DNA of 32,859 nt, from NCBI GenBank assembly GCA_030950105.1, contig JAUZRV010000001.1, forward strand, positions 1-32,859, given 5' to 3'. Numbering within the stretch: the stretch's first letter is position 1; each line of letters opens with the position of its first letter. The notes under the pieces are model-generated. The model was not told the origin of the DNA and made no database searches. It saw only the letters and a program-made list of their open reading frames with translations. Below, piece after piece: positions 23,088 through 32,798 of this stretch. A program made the position numbers and the translations under genes. This stretch comes from Rhodobacterales bacterium (GTDB taxonomy: Bacteria; Pseudomonadota; Alphaproteobacteria; Rhodobacterales; Rhodobacteraceae).

Positions 23088-25444
23088 AACGGAATATCAT
23101 CGGCCCCGCTGACGTATTGCGCCACGACTTTCTTTGACCCTGCTTTTTCGAAATCAATCTCGAGCTTGTCACCGTCGACCTCGCGAATTGTGCCATAGCC
23201 AAATTTCTGATGGAACACCCGATCGCCCACCGTGTGCGACCTCACCGCGGTGAGGTCAATCACCGGCTTGCGCGCCCCGCTTGGCTGTGCTGTGCCCCGT
23301 TGATTGGCGCGCGATTGCAGCCGCCGCCAGCCCGGAGAATTGTAAACATCGGCATTTGCCACGGCGGTTTCGAGGGCGGATTTGCCCCCCCCGCCATGCG
23401 CCGACGCCGCCCCGTATCCGCCCCCATATAGGCCCGGCGGCGTAAGGATATCCACATGATCGGCGGGTAATTCATCAATGAACCGCGACGGCATGGCGGA
23501 TTGCCATTGCCCGAAAACGCGGCGATTTCCCGCGAACGAGATCGTGCATAATTCTTCGGCGCGGGTGATCCCGACATAGGCCAGCCGACGTTCTTCCTCG
23601 AGCCCCTTTTGCCCGCTTTCATCCATCGATCGTTGCGACGGAAACAACCCGTCTTCCCACCCCGGCAAAAACACCACCGGAAATTCAAGTCCCTTGGCCC
23701 CGTGCAGGGTCATGATCGACACTTTAGTGCCCTCTTGGTCGCTCTCGTTGTCCATGATCAGGCTGACGTGTTCCAGAAAACCTTGAAGGTTTTCAAACTG
23801 TTCCAGCGCTTTCACCAGTTCCTTGAGGTTTTCAAGACGGCCGGAGGCCTCGGGGGTTTTGTCGTGTTGCCAAAATCCGGTATAGCCGCTTTCATCGAGG
23901 ATAATTTCGGCCAATTCCATATGGCTGATGCTGTTGTTGGCGGCCGTGTGCGCCCAGCGCGCGATGCCGTCAATCAATTTGCCAAGCTCGACCGCAGCCT
24001 TGCCACCAAGCCCCTTGTCATCAAGCAAAATCCGCGCCCCTTCGAGCAGGGAAACCCCATTTTCACGCGCGGCAAATTGAATTTTCTGCTGCGCCTTGTC
24101 ACCAAGCCCGCGTTTGGGGGTGTTGACGATACGTTCAAACGCGAGGTCATTCTCGGGCGAGGTAACGATGCGGAAATAGGCCATGGCATCGCGGATTTCC
24201 ATGCGCTCATAAAACCGTGGCCCGCCAATCACCCGATACGGCAGGCCAATGGTCAAAAACCGGTCCTCAAAGGCGCGCATTTGATGCGACGCACGCACCA
24301 GAATGGCGATATCATCCAGTGAAAACGCCCGCATCCCGCGGGTGCCTTGCGGCATCGCCTCGATTTCTTCCCCGATCCAGCGCGCTTCTTCTTCGCCGTC
24401 CCAATGGCCAATCAGACGCAGTTTTTCACCATCTTCCTCGGCGGTCCAAAGCTCCTTGCCAAGACGCCCTTCGTTGCCGGCAATCACCGCAGAAGCGGCC
24501 GCCAGAATATGCGGGGTAGACCGGTAATTCTGCTCCAGACGCACCACGGTTGCACCGGGAAAATCCGCCTCGAAGCGCAGGATATTGCCAACTTCGGCCC
24601 CGCGCCAGCCATAGATGGATTGATCGTCATCGCCCACGCAACAGATGTTTTTATGCCCCGCCGCGAGCAACCGCAGCCACAAATATTGCGCGACATTGGT
24701 ATCCTGATATTCGTCCACGAGAATGTATTTGAACCAGCGTTGATACTGCGCCAAAATATCGCCATTGGTTTGGAAAATATGCACCACATGCAACAAAAGA
24801 TCGCCAAAATCACAGGCATTCAATGCCTTGAGGCGCGCCTGATACAACGTATAAAGCGCGATACCTTTGCCATCAAACGCCCCTGCTTCGCTGCTCGGCA
24901 CGTTATCGGGGGTCCAGGCGCGGTTTTTCCAGTTATCAATGATTCCCGCCAACATGCGCGCCGGCCACCGTTTGTCGTCGATATTGGCGGCGCTCAACAA
25001 TTGTTTCAACAGGCGCTTTTGATCGTCGGTATCCAGAATGGTGAAATTCGATTTCAACCCGACCAATTCGGCGTGACGGCGCAATAATTTCACACAGATC
25101 GCATGGAAGGTGCCAAGCCACGGCATGCCCTCGATATCGCGCCCCATCAAACCGCCAACGCGGTTTTTCATCTCGCGCGCGGCTTTGTTGGTAAAGGTCA
25201 CCGCCAGAACCTCATTGGGGCGCGCCCGTCCGGTGTTCAACAAATGCACAATGCGCGTGGTCAATGCCTTGGTTTTGCCGGTCCCTGCCCCCGCCAGCAT
25301 CAAAACCGGCCCCTCCATCGCCTCGACAGCGGCGCGTTGGGCGGGATTCAACCCATCGAGATAGGGCGCAGGTCGCGCGGCAACCGCCTGTGCCGAAAGA
25401 GAGGTCGCGCCTTCAAAGGCATCATATTCGTCAAAAGTGCTCAT
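23084..25444 (-). CDS. uvrD: ATP-dependent DNA helicase UvrD/PcrA
   Basis: Superfamily 1A 3'-5' DNA helicase of excision and mismatch repair. 786 residues from the ATG at 25444 (the frame is open to 25552, but the extra residues are unlike the family). LNPAQRAAVEA (Q motif), Walker A AGAGTGKT (51-58), VDEYQDTN (motif II, about 241-248), GDDDQSIYGWRGA (III), RLEQNYRSTPHIL (IV), TLHGAKGLEFPVV (V) and YVGITRAEE (VI) are in order. The C-terminal RVFHQKFGYGTIREVDG is the UvrD/PcrA tail domain that contacts RNA polymerase in better-studied members. Confidence 0.96.
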   Translation of the reverse strand: MSTFDEYDAFEGATSLSAQAVAARPAPYLDGLNPAQRAAVEAMEGPVLMLAGAGTGKTKALTTRIVHLLNTGRARPNEVLAVTFTNKAAREMKNRVGGLMGRDIEGMPWLGTFHAICVKLLRRHAELVGLKSNFTILDTDDQKRLLKQLLSAANIDDKRWPARMLAGIIDNWKNRAWTPDNVPSSEAGAFDGKGIALYTLYQARLKALNACDFGDLLLHVVHIFQTNGDILAQYQRWFKYILVDEYQDTNVAQYLWLRLLAAGHKNICCVGDDDQSIYGWRGAEVGNILRFEADFPGATVVRLEQNYRSTPHILAAASAVIAGNEGRLGKELWTAEEDGEKLRLIGHWDGEEEARWIGEEIEAMPQGTRGMRAFSLDDIAILVRASHQMRAFEDRFLTIGLPYRVIGGPRFYERMEIRDAMAYFRIVTSPENDLAFERIVNTPKRGLGDKAQQKIQFAARENGVSLLEGARILLDDKGLGGKAAVELGKLIDGIARWAHTAANNSISHMELAEIILDESGYTGFWQHDKTPEASGRLENLKELVKALEQFENLQGFLEHVSLIMDNESDQEGTKVSIMTLHGAKGLEFPVVFLPGWEDGLFPSQRSMDESGQKGLEEERRLAYVGITRAEELCTISFAGNRRVFGQWQSAMPSRFIDELPADHVDILTPPGLYGGGYGAASAHGGGGKSALETAVANADVYNSPGWRRLQSRANQRGTAQPSGARKPVIDLTAVRSHTVGDRVFHQKFGYGTIREVDGDKLEIDFEKAGSKKVVAQYVSGADDIPF

Positions 25445-25626
25445 AGGTGAGACCCTAGCGTGCTGTGCCCCCGAGATAAAGGGATGTTCGGGGATTGTTC
25501 CATTTTTTGCCGACCTATCACCTGTCGCGATTCCCCGCAATATTAACGGCATTGACGCGCCTTGAAAAATCGCAAAATATGACGGGAAATTGTGACATAT
25601 TTCCTTCTATTCATCGGATACTGCAA

Positions 25627-26460
25627 ATGCCAAATTCCCCGAACTCCGGCCTTATCGAAACCCGCCTACGGGTTGTTACATGGAATATCTGGTGGCGTTT
25701 GGGTCCTTGGGAACACCGCGCACCGGCGATTGCCGCCACTCTGAAAACGCTTGATCCCGATATTATCGCCCTGCAAGAGGTTTGGGATGACGGCACCGAC
25801 AATGCCGCCGCTTTGTTGGCGCAGGAACTGGGCTATCATTATGTGCATGTGCGCGGGGCCGATCTAAGCGGCATCAACATGGGCAACGCCATTTTGTCGC
25901 GCTGGCCGATCACGCGTTCTGAAACGCAAACCCTTTATGGCGATCCGCAGGCAGATGAAAAACGCGCGGTGATCTATGCAGAAATCGACGGGCCACGCGG
26001 CCCGATCCCGATTTTCACCACCCACTTGAACCACCTGCAATACCACAGCCATATCCGCCAGAAACAAGTGGCCGATATTGCCCAGTTCATCGCCGCGCAG
26101 GGCAAACAAAGGTTCCCGCCGGTTCTATGCGGCGATTTCAACGCCGATCCCCATTCCGACGAAATTCGTATGTTGACCGGCCAAACCACAGTGCCGGTGG
26201 CCGGATTGGCGTTTCACGATGCCTTTGATTTCTGCAACCCCGGCGTTTCCGGCTACACTTGGGACAATGCCAATCCCTATGTGGCCCAAGTGATGGAACC
26301 CGACCGGCGCATAGATTACATCTTCACCGGCTGGCACAAGGGGCGCGGTGCGGGCCATGTCACGGACTGCCGGATTGTAGGCAATACCGCCGTCGCCGGA
26401 ACCGATGGTGATTTATGGGCAAGCGATCACCACGCATTGCTGGCCGAATTGCGCTATTGA
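25627..26460 (+). CDS. Endonuclease/exonuclease/phosphatase family protein
   Basis: 278 residues from the ATG at 25627; the frame is open to 25495 but the upstream residues are unlike the family. The metal-dependent EEP fold is shown by VVTWNIWW (N-terminal Asn), ALQEVW (catalytic Glu), GDFNADP, DRRIDYIF and the C-terminal SDHHALLAEL (Asp-His pair). No signal peptide is evident. EEP proteins act on nucleic acids, phosphoinositides or sphingolipids, so the substrate is open. It is 14 bases upstream of the LldD-like gene and probably cotranscribed. Confidence 0.88.
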   Translation: MPNSPNSGLIETRLRVVTWNIWWRLGPWEHRAPAIAATLKTLDPDIIALQEVWDDGTDNAAALLAQELGYHYVHVRGADLSGINMGNAILSRWPITRSETQTLYGDPQADEKRAVIYAEIDGPRGPIPIFTTHLNHLQYHSHIRQKQVADIAQFIAAQGKQRFPPVLCGDFNADPHSDEIRMLTGQTTVPVAGLAFHDAFDFCNPGVSGYTWDNANPYVAQVMEPDRRIDYIFTGWHKGRGAGHVTDCRIVGNTAVAGTDGDLWASDHHALLAELRY

Positions 26461-26474
26461 CAGGGTTTAAATAG

Positions 26475-27614
26475 ATGTCGCTGCACAGCAGATACCCCGC
26501 GATTTCGGACCTGAAACACCGCGCAAAGCGGCGGATCCCGCATTTTGTCTGGGAATACCTTGATAGTGCCACGGGTGACCACAAAACCCAGCAACGCAAC
26601 CGTGCCATGCTCGACAAACTGTTGTTTGAACCGTCGGTTTTACATGGCGAATTTGAACCTGAATTGCGCACAAGCCTGTTCGGGGTTGATCATGCGCTGC
26701 CGTTTGGGGTTGCCCCTGTGGGTATGTCCGGTCTGATTTGGCCGGACGCGGAACGCAAGTTGGCGCGCGCTGCAACGGTGGCGAAAATCCCCTATTGCCT
26801 ATCCACAGTTGCCACCCAGACACCGGAATACATCGGGCCGGACGTGGGTGGAAACGGCTGGTTTCAACTTTACCCGCCCCGCGATGTCGACATCCGGCAC
26901 GATATGTTGAAACGCGCCCGCGACAACGGGTTTTCCACGCTGGTTCTCACAGTCGATGTGCCGGTGGCGTCGCGTCGCGAAAGACAGACCCGATCAGGAT
27001 TGACCAACCCGCCGCGCCTGACACCGCGATTGTTGGCACAGGTGGCGCGCTGTCCGGTATGGGCGGCGGGTATCGCCAAAACCGGCATGCCGCGTATGCG
27101 CACCCTTGATAAATACACCGCTGATCTGGCCGATCAAGGCGCGCTTTCGTCCACCGCGCATGTCGGGTATTTGCTGCGCACGGCCCCCGATTGGGAGTAT
27201 TTGCAGTGGCTGCGCGACGCGTGGCACGGCACATTGGTTGTCAAAGGCGTGATGCGCGCGGCGGATGCCGAAAAAATGCAGAGCTGTGGCGTTGACGGGA
27301 TTTGGGTGTCAAACCACGCGGGCCGTCAATTTGATGGCGCTCTGTCGAGTATCGAGGCGCTGCCATCTATCCGCGCAAGCACCACTTTGCCGATTATTTT
27401 TGATAGCGGCATCGAGGGCGGCCTTGATATTCTGCGTGCCCGCGCGCTTGGGGCCGATTTTGTCATGCTCGCGCGGGCATTTCACTATGCGTTGGGGGCG
27501 CTTGGCGATGCCGGCCCCGCACATCTTGTCGACATGCTGCGTCTTGATATGATCGCCAATATGGGGCAACTCGGCGCGCGGTCGTTGGACAATCTTGCGA
27601 GCCGCCTGATCTAA
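26475..27614 (+). CDS. lldD: FMN-dependent alpha-hydroxy-acid dehydrogenase (LldD-like)
   Basis: 379 residues forming the FMN TIM barrel of the L-lactate dehydrogenase/glycolate oxidase family. FGVAPVGMSGLIWPDAE binds FMN near the start, TVDVPVASRRERQTRSG is the family's central stretch, LVVKGVM carries the catalytic-site Lys, and SNHAGRQFDGA (about 279-289) has the catalytic base His281 and substrate Arg285; most members have SNHGGRQL here. DSGIEGGLDILRARALGADFVMLAR closes the phosphate site. Oxidation of L-lactate to pyruvate is likely, which would feed the pyruvate carboxylase downstream; other 2-hydroxy acids are possible. AGGG precedes the ATG. Confidence 0.88.
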   Translation: MSLHSRYPAISDLKHRAKRRIPHFVWEYLDSATGDHKTQQRNRAMLDKLLFEPSVLHGEFEPELRTSLFGVDHALPFGVAPVGMSGLIWPDAERKLARAATVAKIPYCLSTVATQTPEYIGPDVGGNGWFQLYPPRDVDIRHDMLKRARDNGFSTLVLTVDVPVASRRERQTRSGLTNPPRLTPRLLAQVARCPVWAAGIAKTGMPRMRTLDKYTADLADQGALSSTAHVGYLLRTAPDWEYLQWLRDAWHGTLVVKGVMRAADAEKMQSCGVDGIWVSNHAGRQFDGALSSIEALPSIRASTTLPIIFDSGIEGGLDILRARALGADFVMLARAFHYALGALGDAGPAHLVDMLRLDMIANMGQLGARSLDNLASRLI

Positions 27615-27740
27615 CACCTGAATATTCGTCGCAGATTTGGGCGAATTGCCGCTTTTACCCCGATGTGTATCGCTTTCAGCAGTGCCATTCGCTATGCCAT
27701 CAACGAAATGTTGCTGAAATCTAACAACTCGGTAACTCTG

Positions 27741-27778
27741 GGTATTGCGCTGCACTGCGGCATGGCGTTAGCAATACC
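27741..27778. promoter_or_regulatory. Inverted repeat GGTATTGC-N22-GCAATACC before pyc
   Basis: Perfect 8-bp arms (27741-27748 and 27771-27778) in the 190-base gap between lldD and pyc, followed by TGATAAT, a possible -10. It could be a leader hairpin or an operator. No good -35 partner was found. Confidence 0.3.
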
Positions 27779-27804
27779 TGATAATGCCATGGGAGGCTGC
27801 GCGC

Positions 27805-30800
27805 ATGACCGAATTTACCAAAATCCTCATTGCCAATCGGGGCGAAATTGCCATTCGCATCATGCGGGCGGCCAACGAGATGGGCAAAAAAACCGTCGCA
27901 GTGTTCGCCGAAGAAGACAAATTGGGCCTGCACCGTTTCAAGGCTGACGAAGCCTATCGCATTGGCGAGGGCATGGGACCGGTCGCCGCCTATCTATCCA
28001 TCGAAGAAATCATTCGCGTTGCCAAAATGTCGGGGGCCGATGCGATCCACCCCGGGTATGGCCTGCTGTCGGAAAATCCCGATTTTGTTGATGCCTGCGA
28101 TGATGCGGGTATCGTATTCATCGGTCCCAAAGCCGCCACCATGCGCCAACTTGGCAACAAGGCAAGCGCGCGCGATGTCGCCGTAGAGGGCGGCGTTCCG
28201 GTGATTCCGGCCACGGGTGTTTTAGGTGAAGATTTTGATGCAATCCGCGCCGAGGCAACGGAAATCGGGTTTCCGGTGATGCTCAAGGCATCCTGGGGCG
28301 GGGGCGGTCGCGGTATGCGCGCCATTCACAATGTTGAAGAACTCGAGGAAAAGGTTCTTGAAGGACGTCGCGAAGCCGCCGCCGCATTTGGCAATGACGA
28401 AGGTTTCCTTGAAAAAATGATCGTGCGGGCGCGCCACGTCGAGGTGCAAATTCTGGGCGATCAACATGGCGGTATGTATCATCTGTTTGAACGCGATTGT
28501 TCGGTGCAGCGGCGCAATCAAAAAGTCGTCGAACGCGCCCCTGCCCCCTATTTAAACGATGAACAGCGCGCAGAGATCTGTGCCTTGGGGCGCAAAATCT
28601 GTGCGCATGTCAATTATGAATGTGCCGGCACTGTTGAATTCCTGATGGATATGGACAGCGGTAAATTCTTCTTTATCGAAGTAAATCCACGGGTGCAGGT
28701 CGAACACACCGTCACCGAAGAAGTCACCGGTATCGACATTGTGCAGGCGCAAATTCTCATTGCCGAAGGCAAAACCATCGCGCAGGCCACCGGCAAAGCA
28801 TCGCAAGAGGACGTGCGCCTGAACGGTCATGCCCTGCAAACGCGGATCACCACCGAAGACCCGCAAAATAATTTCATTCCCGATTATGGCCGGATTACCG
28901 CCTACAGAAGCGCCACCGGCATGGGGATTCGCCTTGATGGCGGCACCGCCTATGCGGGCGGGGTGATCACGCGGTATTACGACAGTTTGCTGGTCAAAAT
29001 CACCGCCCACGCCCAGACACCAGAGGCGGCGATTGCACGCATGGATCGGGCGCTGCGCGAATTTCGCGTGCGCGGGGTATCGACCAATATCGCCTTTGTC
29101 GAAAACCTGCTTAAACACCCGACGTTCCTTAACAATGAATATACCACACGGTTTATCGACACCACGCCGGGCCTGTTTGATTTCAAGAAACGTCGGGATC
29201 GTGGCACCAAAGTATTGACCTATATCGCCGATATCACGGTCAACGGTCACCCCGAAACCACCGACCGCGCAGCACCTTCTGCCGACTGCAAAACCCCGCG
29301 CCCGCCCGAAACGATCGGCAATGGCACGGCAGGCACCCGCACCCTTCTCGAGGCCCAAGGCCCACAGGCGGTGGCCGACTGGATGGCCGCGCAACAGCAG
29401 CTTTTGATCACCGACACCACCATGCGTGACGGGCATCAATCCTTGCTCGCCACCCGCATGCGCTCCATTGATATGATCCGCGTGGCCCCCGCCTATGCCG
29501 CCAATATGCCGCAACTGTTTTCGATGGAATGTTGGGGGGGGGCGACCTTTGATGTGGCGTATCGGTTCTTGCAGGAATGTCCGTGGCAGCGGCTTCGGGA
29601 TTTGCGCATCGCGATGCCCAATGTGATGACGCAGATGCTGTTGCGGGCCAGCAACGGCGTTGGATATACCAATTACCCCGACAATGTGGTGCAGGGATTT
29701 GTCGCCCAAGCGGCCAAATCCGGCGTTGATGTGTTTCGTGTCTTCGACAGCCTGAACTGGGTTGAAAACATGCGCGTGGCGATGGATGCGGTGATCGAGG
29801 CCAACAAGGTTTGCGAAGGCACAATTTGCTATACCGGCGATATTCTCGATCCCGACCGCGCCAAATACGACCTCAATTATTACGTAAAAATGGGGCAAGA
29901 CCTCAAGGCGGCCGGTGCGCATGTTCTTGGCCTGAAAGACATGGCCGGATTGCTTAAACCCGCAGCGGCGCGGGTGTTGGTCAAGGCCCTCAAGGAAGAC
30001 GTCGGCCTGCCGATCCATTTCCACACCCACGACACCTCGGGCATTGCCGGCGCGACCATTTTGGCCGCATCCGATGCCGGTGTTGATGCGGTCGATGCGG
30101 CGATGGATTCGTTTTCGGGCGGCACCTCGCAGGCCTGTATGGGCAGCATCGTCGAGGCCTTGCGCAACACCGACCGGGATACCGGACTCGACATCAACGA
30201 GTTGCGCAAAATCAGCGACTATTGGGAACAGGTGCGCAACCAGTATGTCGCCTTCGAGAGCGGCATGCCAGCCCCCGCATCCGAGGTGTATTTGCACGAA
30301 ATGCCCGGTGGGCAGTTTACCAACCTCAAGGCGCAAGCGCGCAGCCTTGGGTTGGAAGAACGCTGGCATGAAGTGGCGCAAACCTATGCCGATGTGAACC
30401 GGATGTTCGGCGATATCGTCAAGGTGACACCGTCATCAAAGGTGGTCGGGGATATGGCATTGATGATGGTTTCCCAAGGGCTTAGCCGTGCAGAGGTCGA
30501 AGACCCCGAAACCGATGTTGCGTTTCCCGATAGTGTGGTCGACATGATGCGCGGCAATCTTGGCCAACCTCCCGGCGGGTTTCCGGCGGCATTTATCAAC
30601 AAGGTTCTCAAGGGCGAGGCCCCCGATACCACACGCCCCGGTGCCCATCTCGCCCCCGTGGATGTCGAGGCGGTGCGCGCCAGCGTTATCGCCGATCTCG
30701 ATGGTATGAAAATCGACGATGAGGACCTCAACGGGTATCTGATGTATCCCAAAGTGTTCATGGATTATATGGGCCGCCACCGCCAATACGGACCGGTGCG

Positions 30801-31245
30801 CACCCTGCCCACCCGCACGTTTTTCTATGGAATGGAACCGGGCGAAGAAATCACCGCCGAGATTGATCCGGGCAAGACCCTTGAAATCCGCCTACAGGCC
30901 GTGGGTGAAACCACCGAAGACGGCGATGTGAAGGTGTTTTTCGAGCTGAACGGCCAACCACGGGTGATCCGCGTGCCAAACCGTCTGGTCAAATCCCAAA
31001 CCACCCAGCGCCCCAAAGCCACCGAAGGCGACCCCAACCACATCGGCGCGCCAATGCCCGGCGTGGTGGCCACCGTCGCCGTATCCGCGGGCCAACAGGT
31101 GCATGAAGGCGATCTGTTGCTCACCATCGAGGCGATGAAAATGGAAACCGGCATCCACGCCGAACGCGACGCGGTTGTGAAGGCGCTGCATGTGCACGCG
31201 GGTGGCCAAATCGACGCCAAGGATCTGTTGGTGGAACTGGAGTAA
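27805..31245 (+). CDS. pyc: Pyruvate carboxylase
   Basis: Biotin-dependent anaplerotic enzyme making oxaloacetate from pyruvate and bicarbonate. 1146 residues, the full alpha4-type length, from the ATG at 27805 preceded by GGGAGG; an ATG at 27784 lies before that site. The biotin carboxylase domain (about 1-460) has IANRGEIAIR, the ATP loop GGGGRGMR (about 166) and EVNPRVQVEHTVTEE. The carboxyltransferase domain begins at DTTMRDGHQS (about 534) and includes FSMECWGGATFD and the metal-binding HFHTHDTSG (about 737). The C-terminal biotinyl domain has EAMKME, with the biotinylated Lys near 1112. A nine-G run (29534-29542) encodes the WGGA stretch. Confidence 0.97.
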   Translation: MTEFTKILIANRGEIAIRIMRAANEMGKKTVAVFAEEDKLGLHRFKADEAYRIGEGMGPVAAYLSIEEIIRVAKMSGADAIHPGYGLLSENPDFVDACDDAGIVFIGPKAATMRQLGNKASARDVAVEGGVPVIPATGVLGEDFDAIRAEATEIGFPVMLKASWGGGGRGMRAIHNVEELEEKVLEGRREAAAAFGNDEGFLEKMIVRARHVEVQILGDQHGGMYHLFERDCSVQRRNQKVVERAPAPYLNDEQRAEICALGRKICAHVNYECAGTVEFLMDMDSGKFFFIEVNPRVQVEHTVTEEVTGIDIVQAQILIAEGKTIAQATGKASQEDVRLNGHALQTRITTEDPQNNFIPDYGRITAYRSATGMGIRLDGGTAYAGGVITRYYDSLLVKITAHAQTPEAAIARMDRALREFRVRGVSTNIAFVENLLKHPTFLNNEYTTRFIDTTPGLFDFKKRRDRGTKVLTYIADITVNGHPETTDRAAPSADCKTPRPPETIGNGTAGTRTLLEAQGPQAVADWMAAQQQLLITDTTMRDGHQSLLATRMRSIDMIRVAPAYAANMPQLFSMECWGGATFDVAYRFLQECPWQRLRDLRIAMPNVMTQMLLRASNGVGYTNYPDNVVQGFVAQAAKSGVDVFRVFDSLNWVENMRVAMDAVIEANKVCEGTICYTGDILDPDRAKYDLNYYVKMGQDLKAAGAHVLGLKDMAGLLKPAAARVLVKALKEDVGLPIHFHTHDTSGIAGATILAASDAGVDAVDAAMDSFSGGTSQACMGSIVEALRNTDRDTGLDINELRKISDYWEQVRNQYVAFESGMPAPASEVYLHEMPGGQFTNLKAQARSLGLEERWHEVAQTYADVNRMFGDIVKVTPSSKVVGDMALMMVSQGLSRAEVEDPETDVAFPDSVVDMMRGNLGQPPGGFPAAFINKVLKGEAPDTTRPGAHLAPVDVEAVRASVIADLDGMKIDDEDLNGYLMYPKVFMDYMGRHRQYGPVRTLPTRTFFYGMEPGEEITAEIDPGKTLEIRLQAVGETTEDGDVKVFFELNGQPRVIRVPNRLVKSQTTQRPKATEGDPNHIGAPMPGVVATVAVSAGQQVHEGDLLLTIEAMKMETGIHAERDAVVKALHVHAGGQIDAKDLLVELE

Positions 31246-31257
31246 TTATGGCAACGT

Positions 31258-31299
31258 CACACACCCGCCCGCGTTATATGCGACGCGGGCGGGTGTGTG
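31258..31299. terminator. Strong bidirectional terminator between pyc and the SQR-like gene
   Basis: A perfect 16-bp stem (31258-31273 with 31284-31299) encloses the loop TTATATGCGA, 12 bases after the pyc stop and 21 bases after the end of the convergent flavoprotein gene. There is no U tract on either side. Stem length and placement favour termination or RNA 3'-end protection for both transcripts. Confidence 0.7.
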
Positions 31300-31320
31300 G
31301 GCCATAGAAACGGCGCGGCG

Positions 31321-32454
31321 TTAGCGCCGGTATTCTTTTAGATAATGACGTTCAAACAACCGTTTGGCCCAATGGAATATTTTCATTGGCGGCAAGAACA
31401 GGCTAATTTTGGTATTCCGGAACACCAGAATACCCGAGTCGAGCGTATCAACGATACAAATCAGTTCCGCTTTGAAATCATGGCTCGGCGCGCGGCCTGC
31501 GATCTCGTCGAGGATATTTTTCACCGCGGCCTCGGCCTGTAAATCCGCCTGATGCGCCTGTTTAGCCAACCAGTCAGGACCGGGATACGATCCGGTATCG
31601 CCAACAACATAGGTGCCGGTTAGCCCTTCAACACGGCATTTGGCATCCGCCTTGATGAAACCGCCCTCGGACCGCGGCAAGTCGGTATTATCAAGCCACA
31701 AAGGCCCGGTCATGCCCGGCATCATCAGGATAAGGTCGGCGGGAATTTCTTCGCGTTCGGTCACCACTTTGTCGGCCTCGATACGGGTTGGTTTGGCCCC
31801 GATATGAATGGCAATGCCGCGCTTTTCCATCTGCTTGAGTAGACCGCCAACCGCCTTTTCCCCCAACCGGATGCCCGGTTTGGCGGCGCCGTTAAAGAAC
31901 ACCAGATTGAATTTATCGCGCCGCCCCTGACGGCGCAGCATGGTTTCGATGCCAAACAGAAATTCGAACATCGGACCGCCGCGCACGGCCTTTGGTTCTT
32001 TGGGGTTGGTGCCGAATCCGACGGCAATGGTGCCGCCGTCCATCGCGTTGATCCGGTCGTGGATCATCATGCCCTGCGCTGCGCCCTCGCACGGAATAAT
32101 CGCGTGTTCCATTATTCCGGGTAATTTTTTGATGAACCGGCTGCCGGTGGCGATCACCAGAAAATCATTGGTCAACGTGCCGGTGTCGGTTTCCACGGTG
32201 CGCCCGCCATCGGTCACATTGACCACCGCCCCCTGATGCCAAACCACGCTTTCGCGGGCAAAGAACCGCGCCAGATCGACATCAATATCGCTTGCGTTGC
32301 GCATCCCCGACGGCAGCCAGATCAGGCTTGGCAGATAGGTCAGGTGATTGTTCGGCGAGACCACGGTAATTTGCGCCTCAACGCCGGATTTGCGGATTTC
32401 GCGAACAGCGGTCAACGCGCCAAATCCGCTGCCTAGAATTACGATATGGGTCAT
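31321..32454 (-). CDS. SQR/FCC-like FAD-dependent oxidoreductase
   Basis: 377 residues. The N-terminal FAD loop is VILGSGFGALTA (5-16) with PNNHLTYLPS after the second strand; FLVIATGSR and TYVVGDTGSYPGPDWLAKQAHQAD are typical of sulfide:quinone oxidoreductase and flavocytochrome c flavoproteins. Canonical SQRs use three cysteines. Here Cys122 and Cys333 (CIVDTLDSG) fit two of them, but the middle position, in the conserved GG/APxxEF stretch, is Arg158 (AVRGGPMFEF). The C-terminal amphipathic LPPMKIFHWAKRLFERHY may anchor it to the membrane. Sulfide oxidation is therefore uncertain; a related NAD(P)H or thiol:quinone reaction is possible. Confidence 0.8.
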   Translation of the reverse strand: MTHIVILGSGFGALTAVREIRKSGVEAQITVVSPNNHLTYLPSLIWLPSGMRNASDIDVDLARFFARESVVWHQGAVVNVTDGGRTVETDTGTLTNDFLVIATGSRFIKKLPGIMEHAIIPCEGAAQGMMIHDRINAMDGGTIAVGFGTNPKEPKAVRGGPMFEFLFGIETMLRRQGRRDKFNLVFFNGAAKPGIRLGEKAVGGLLKQMEKRGIAIHIGAKPTRIEADKVVTEREEIPADLILMMPGMTGPLWLDNTDLPRSEGGFIKADAKCRVEGLTGTYVVGDTGSYPGPDWLAKQAHQADLQAEAAVKNILDEIAGRAPSHDFKAELICIVDTLDSGILVFRNTKISLFLPPMKIFHWAKRLFERHYLKEYRR

Positions 32455-32660
32455 TTGATTTCCTTGGGCTATGGTGCTGCGGGCTATGGTGCTGGCGCGC
32501 TGTCGTGCATCTCTGCGCCATCCGCTATCTACGCGATTTAACCGCCGAAATGCAAGATACGCGCAATTTCAACGCGAAAGTGAGCTGACGCATGGTTACA
32601 CTGGTCAAATCACGCCTTCGCATTAAGGTAATTCAATATCCTTAACGAAAGGCGCGCAAA
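32455..32660. other. Intergenic region between divergent genes
   Basis: 206 bases between the SQR-like start and the MAPEG-like start. The imperfect duplication GGGCTATGGTGCT/GGGCTATGGTGCT at 32467-32490 is visible. No convincing promoter pair, hairpin or gene was seen. Confidence 0.4.
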
Positions 32661-32798
32661 ATGTTAACGGTCACACCTTTATACGGCGGAATTCTTGCTC
32701 TGCTGTTCATTTATCTAAGCCTAGCCCGAATTATTCATCAGACTCCGGGTATTTCCTTCCGGCGCACTGGATCGGCCGGGTTGACGGCGGCGTTTTGA
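32661..32798 (+). pseudogene. MAPEG-like membrane protein, truncated by an insertion
   Basis: The ATG at 32661 follows AAAGG at good spacing. The first residues, MLTVTPLYGGILALLFIYLS, match the start of the first membrane helix of MAPEG-family proteins as I know them from Rhodobacterales. After about 21 residues the similarity stops, and the frame runs into RIIHQTPGISFRR and a TGA at 32796-32798, giving 45 codons instead of about 130. The break coincides with the probable IS end at about 32721. The rest of the gene would lie beyond the window. Confidence 0.55.

Noticed and set aside
28552-30381. 609-codon open frame antisense to pyruvate carboxylase
   Set aside because: It mirrors the high-GC codon pattern of pyc; its His/Gly/Arg-rich product matches nothing and pyc itself is intact.
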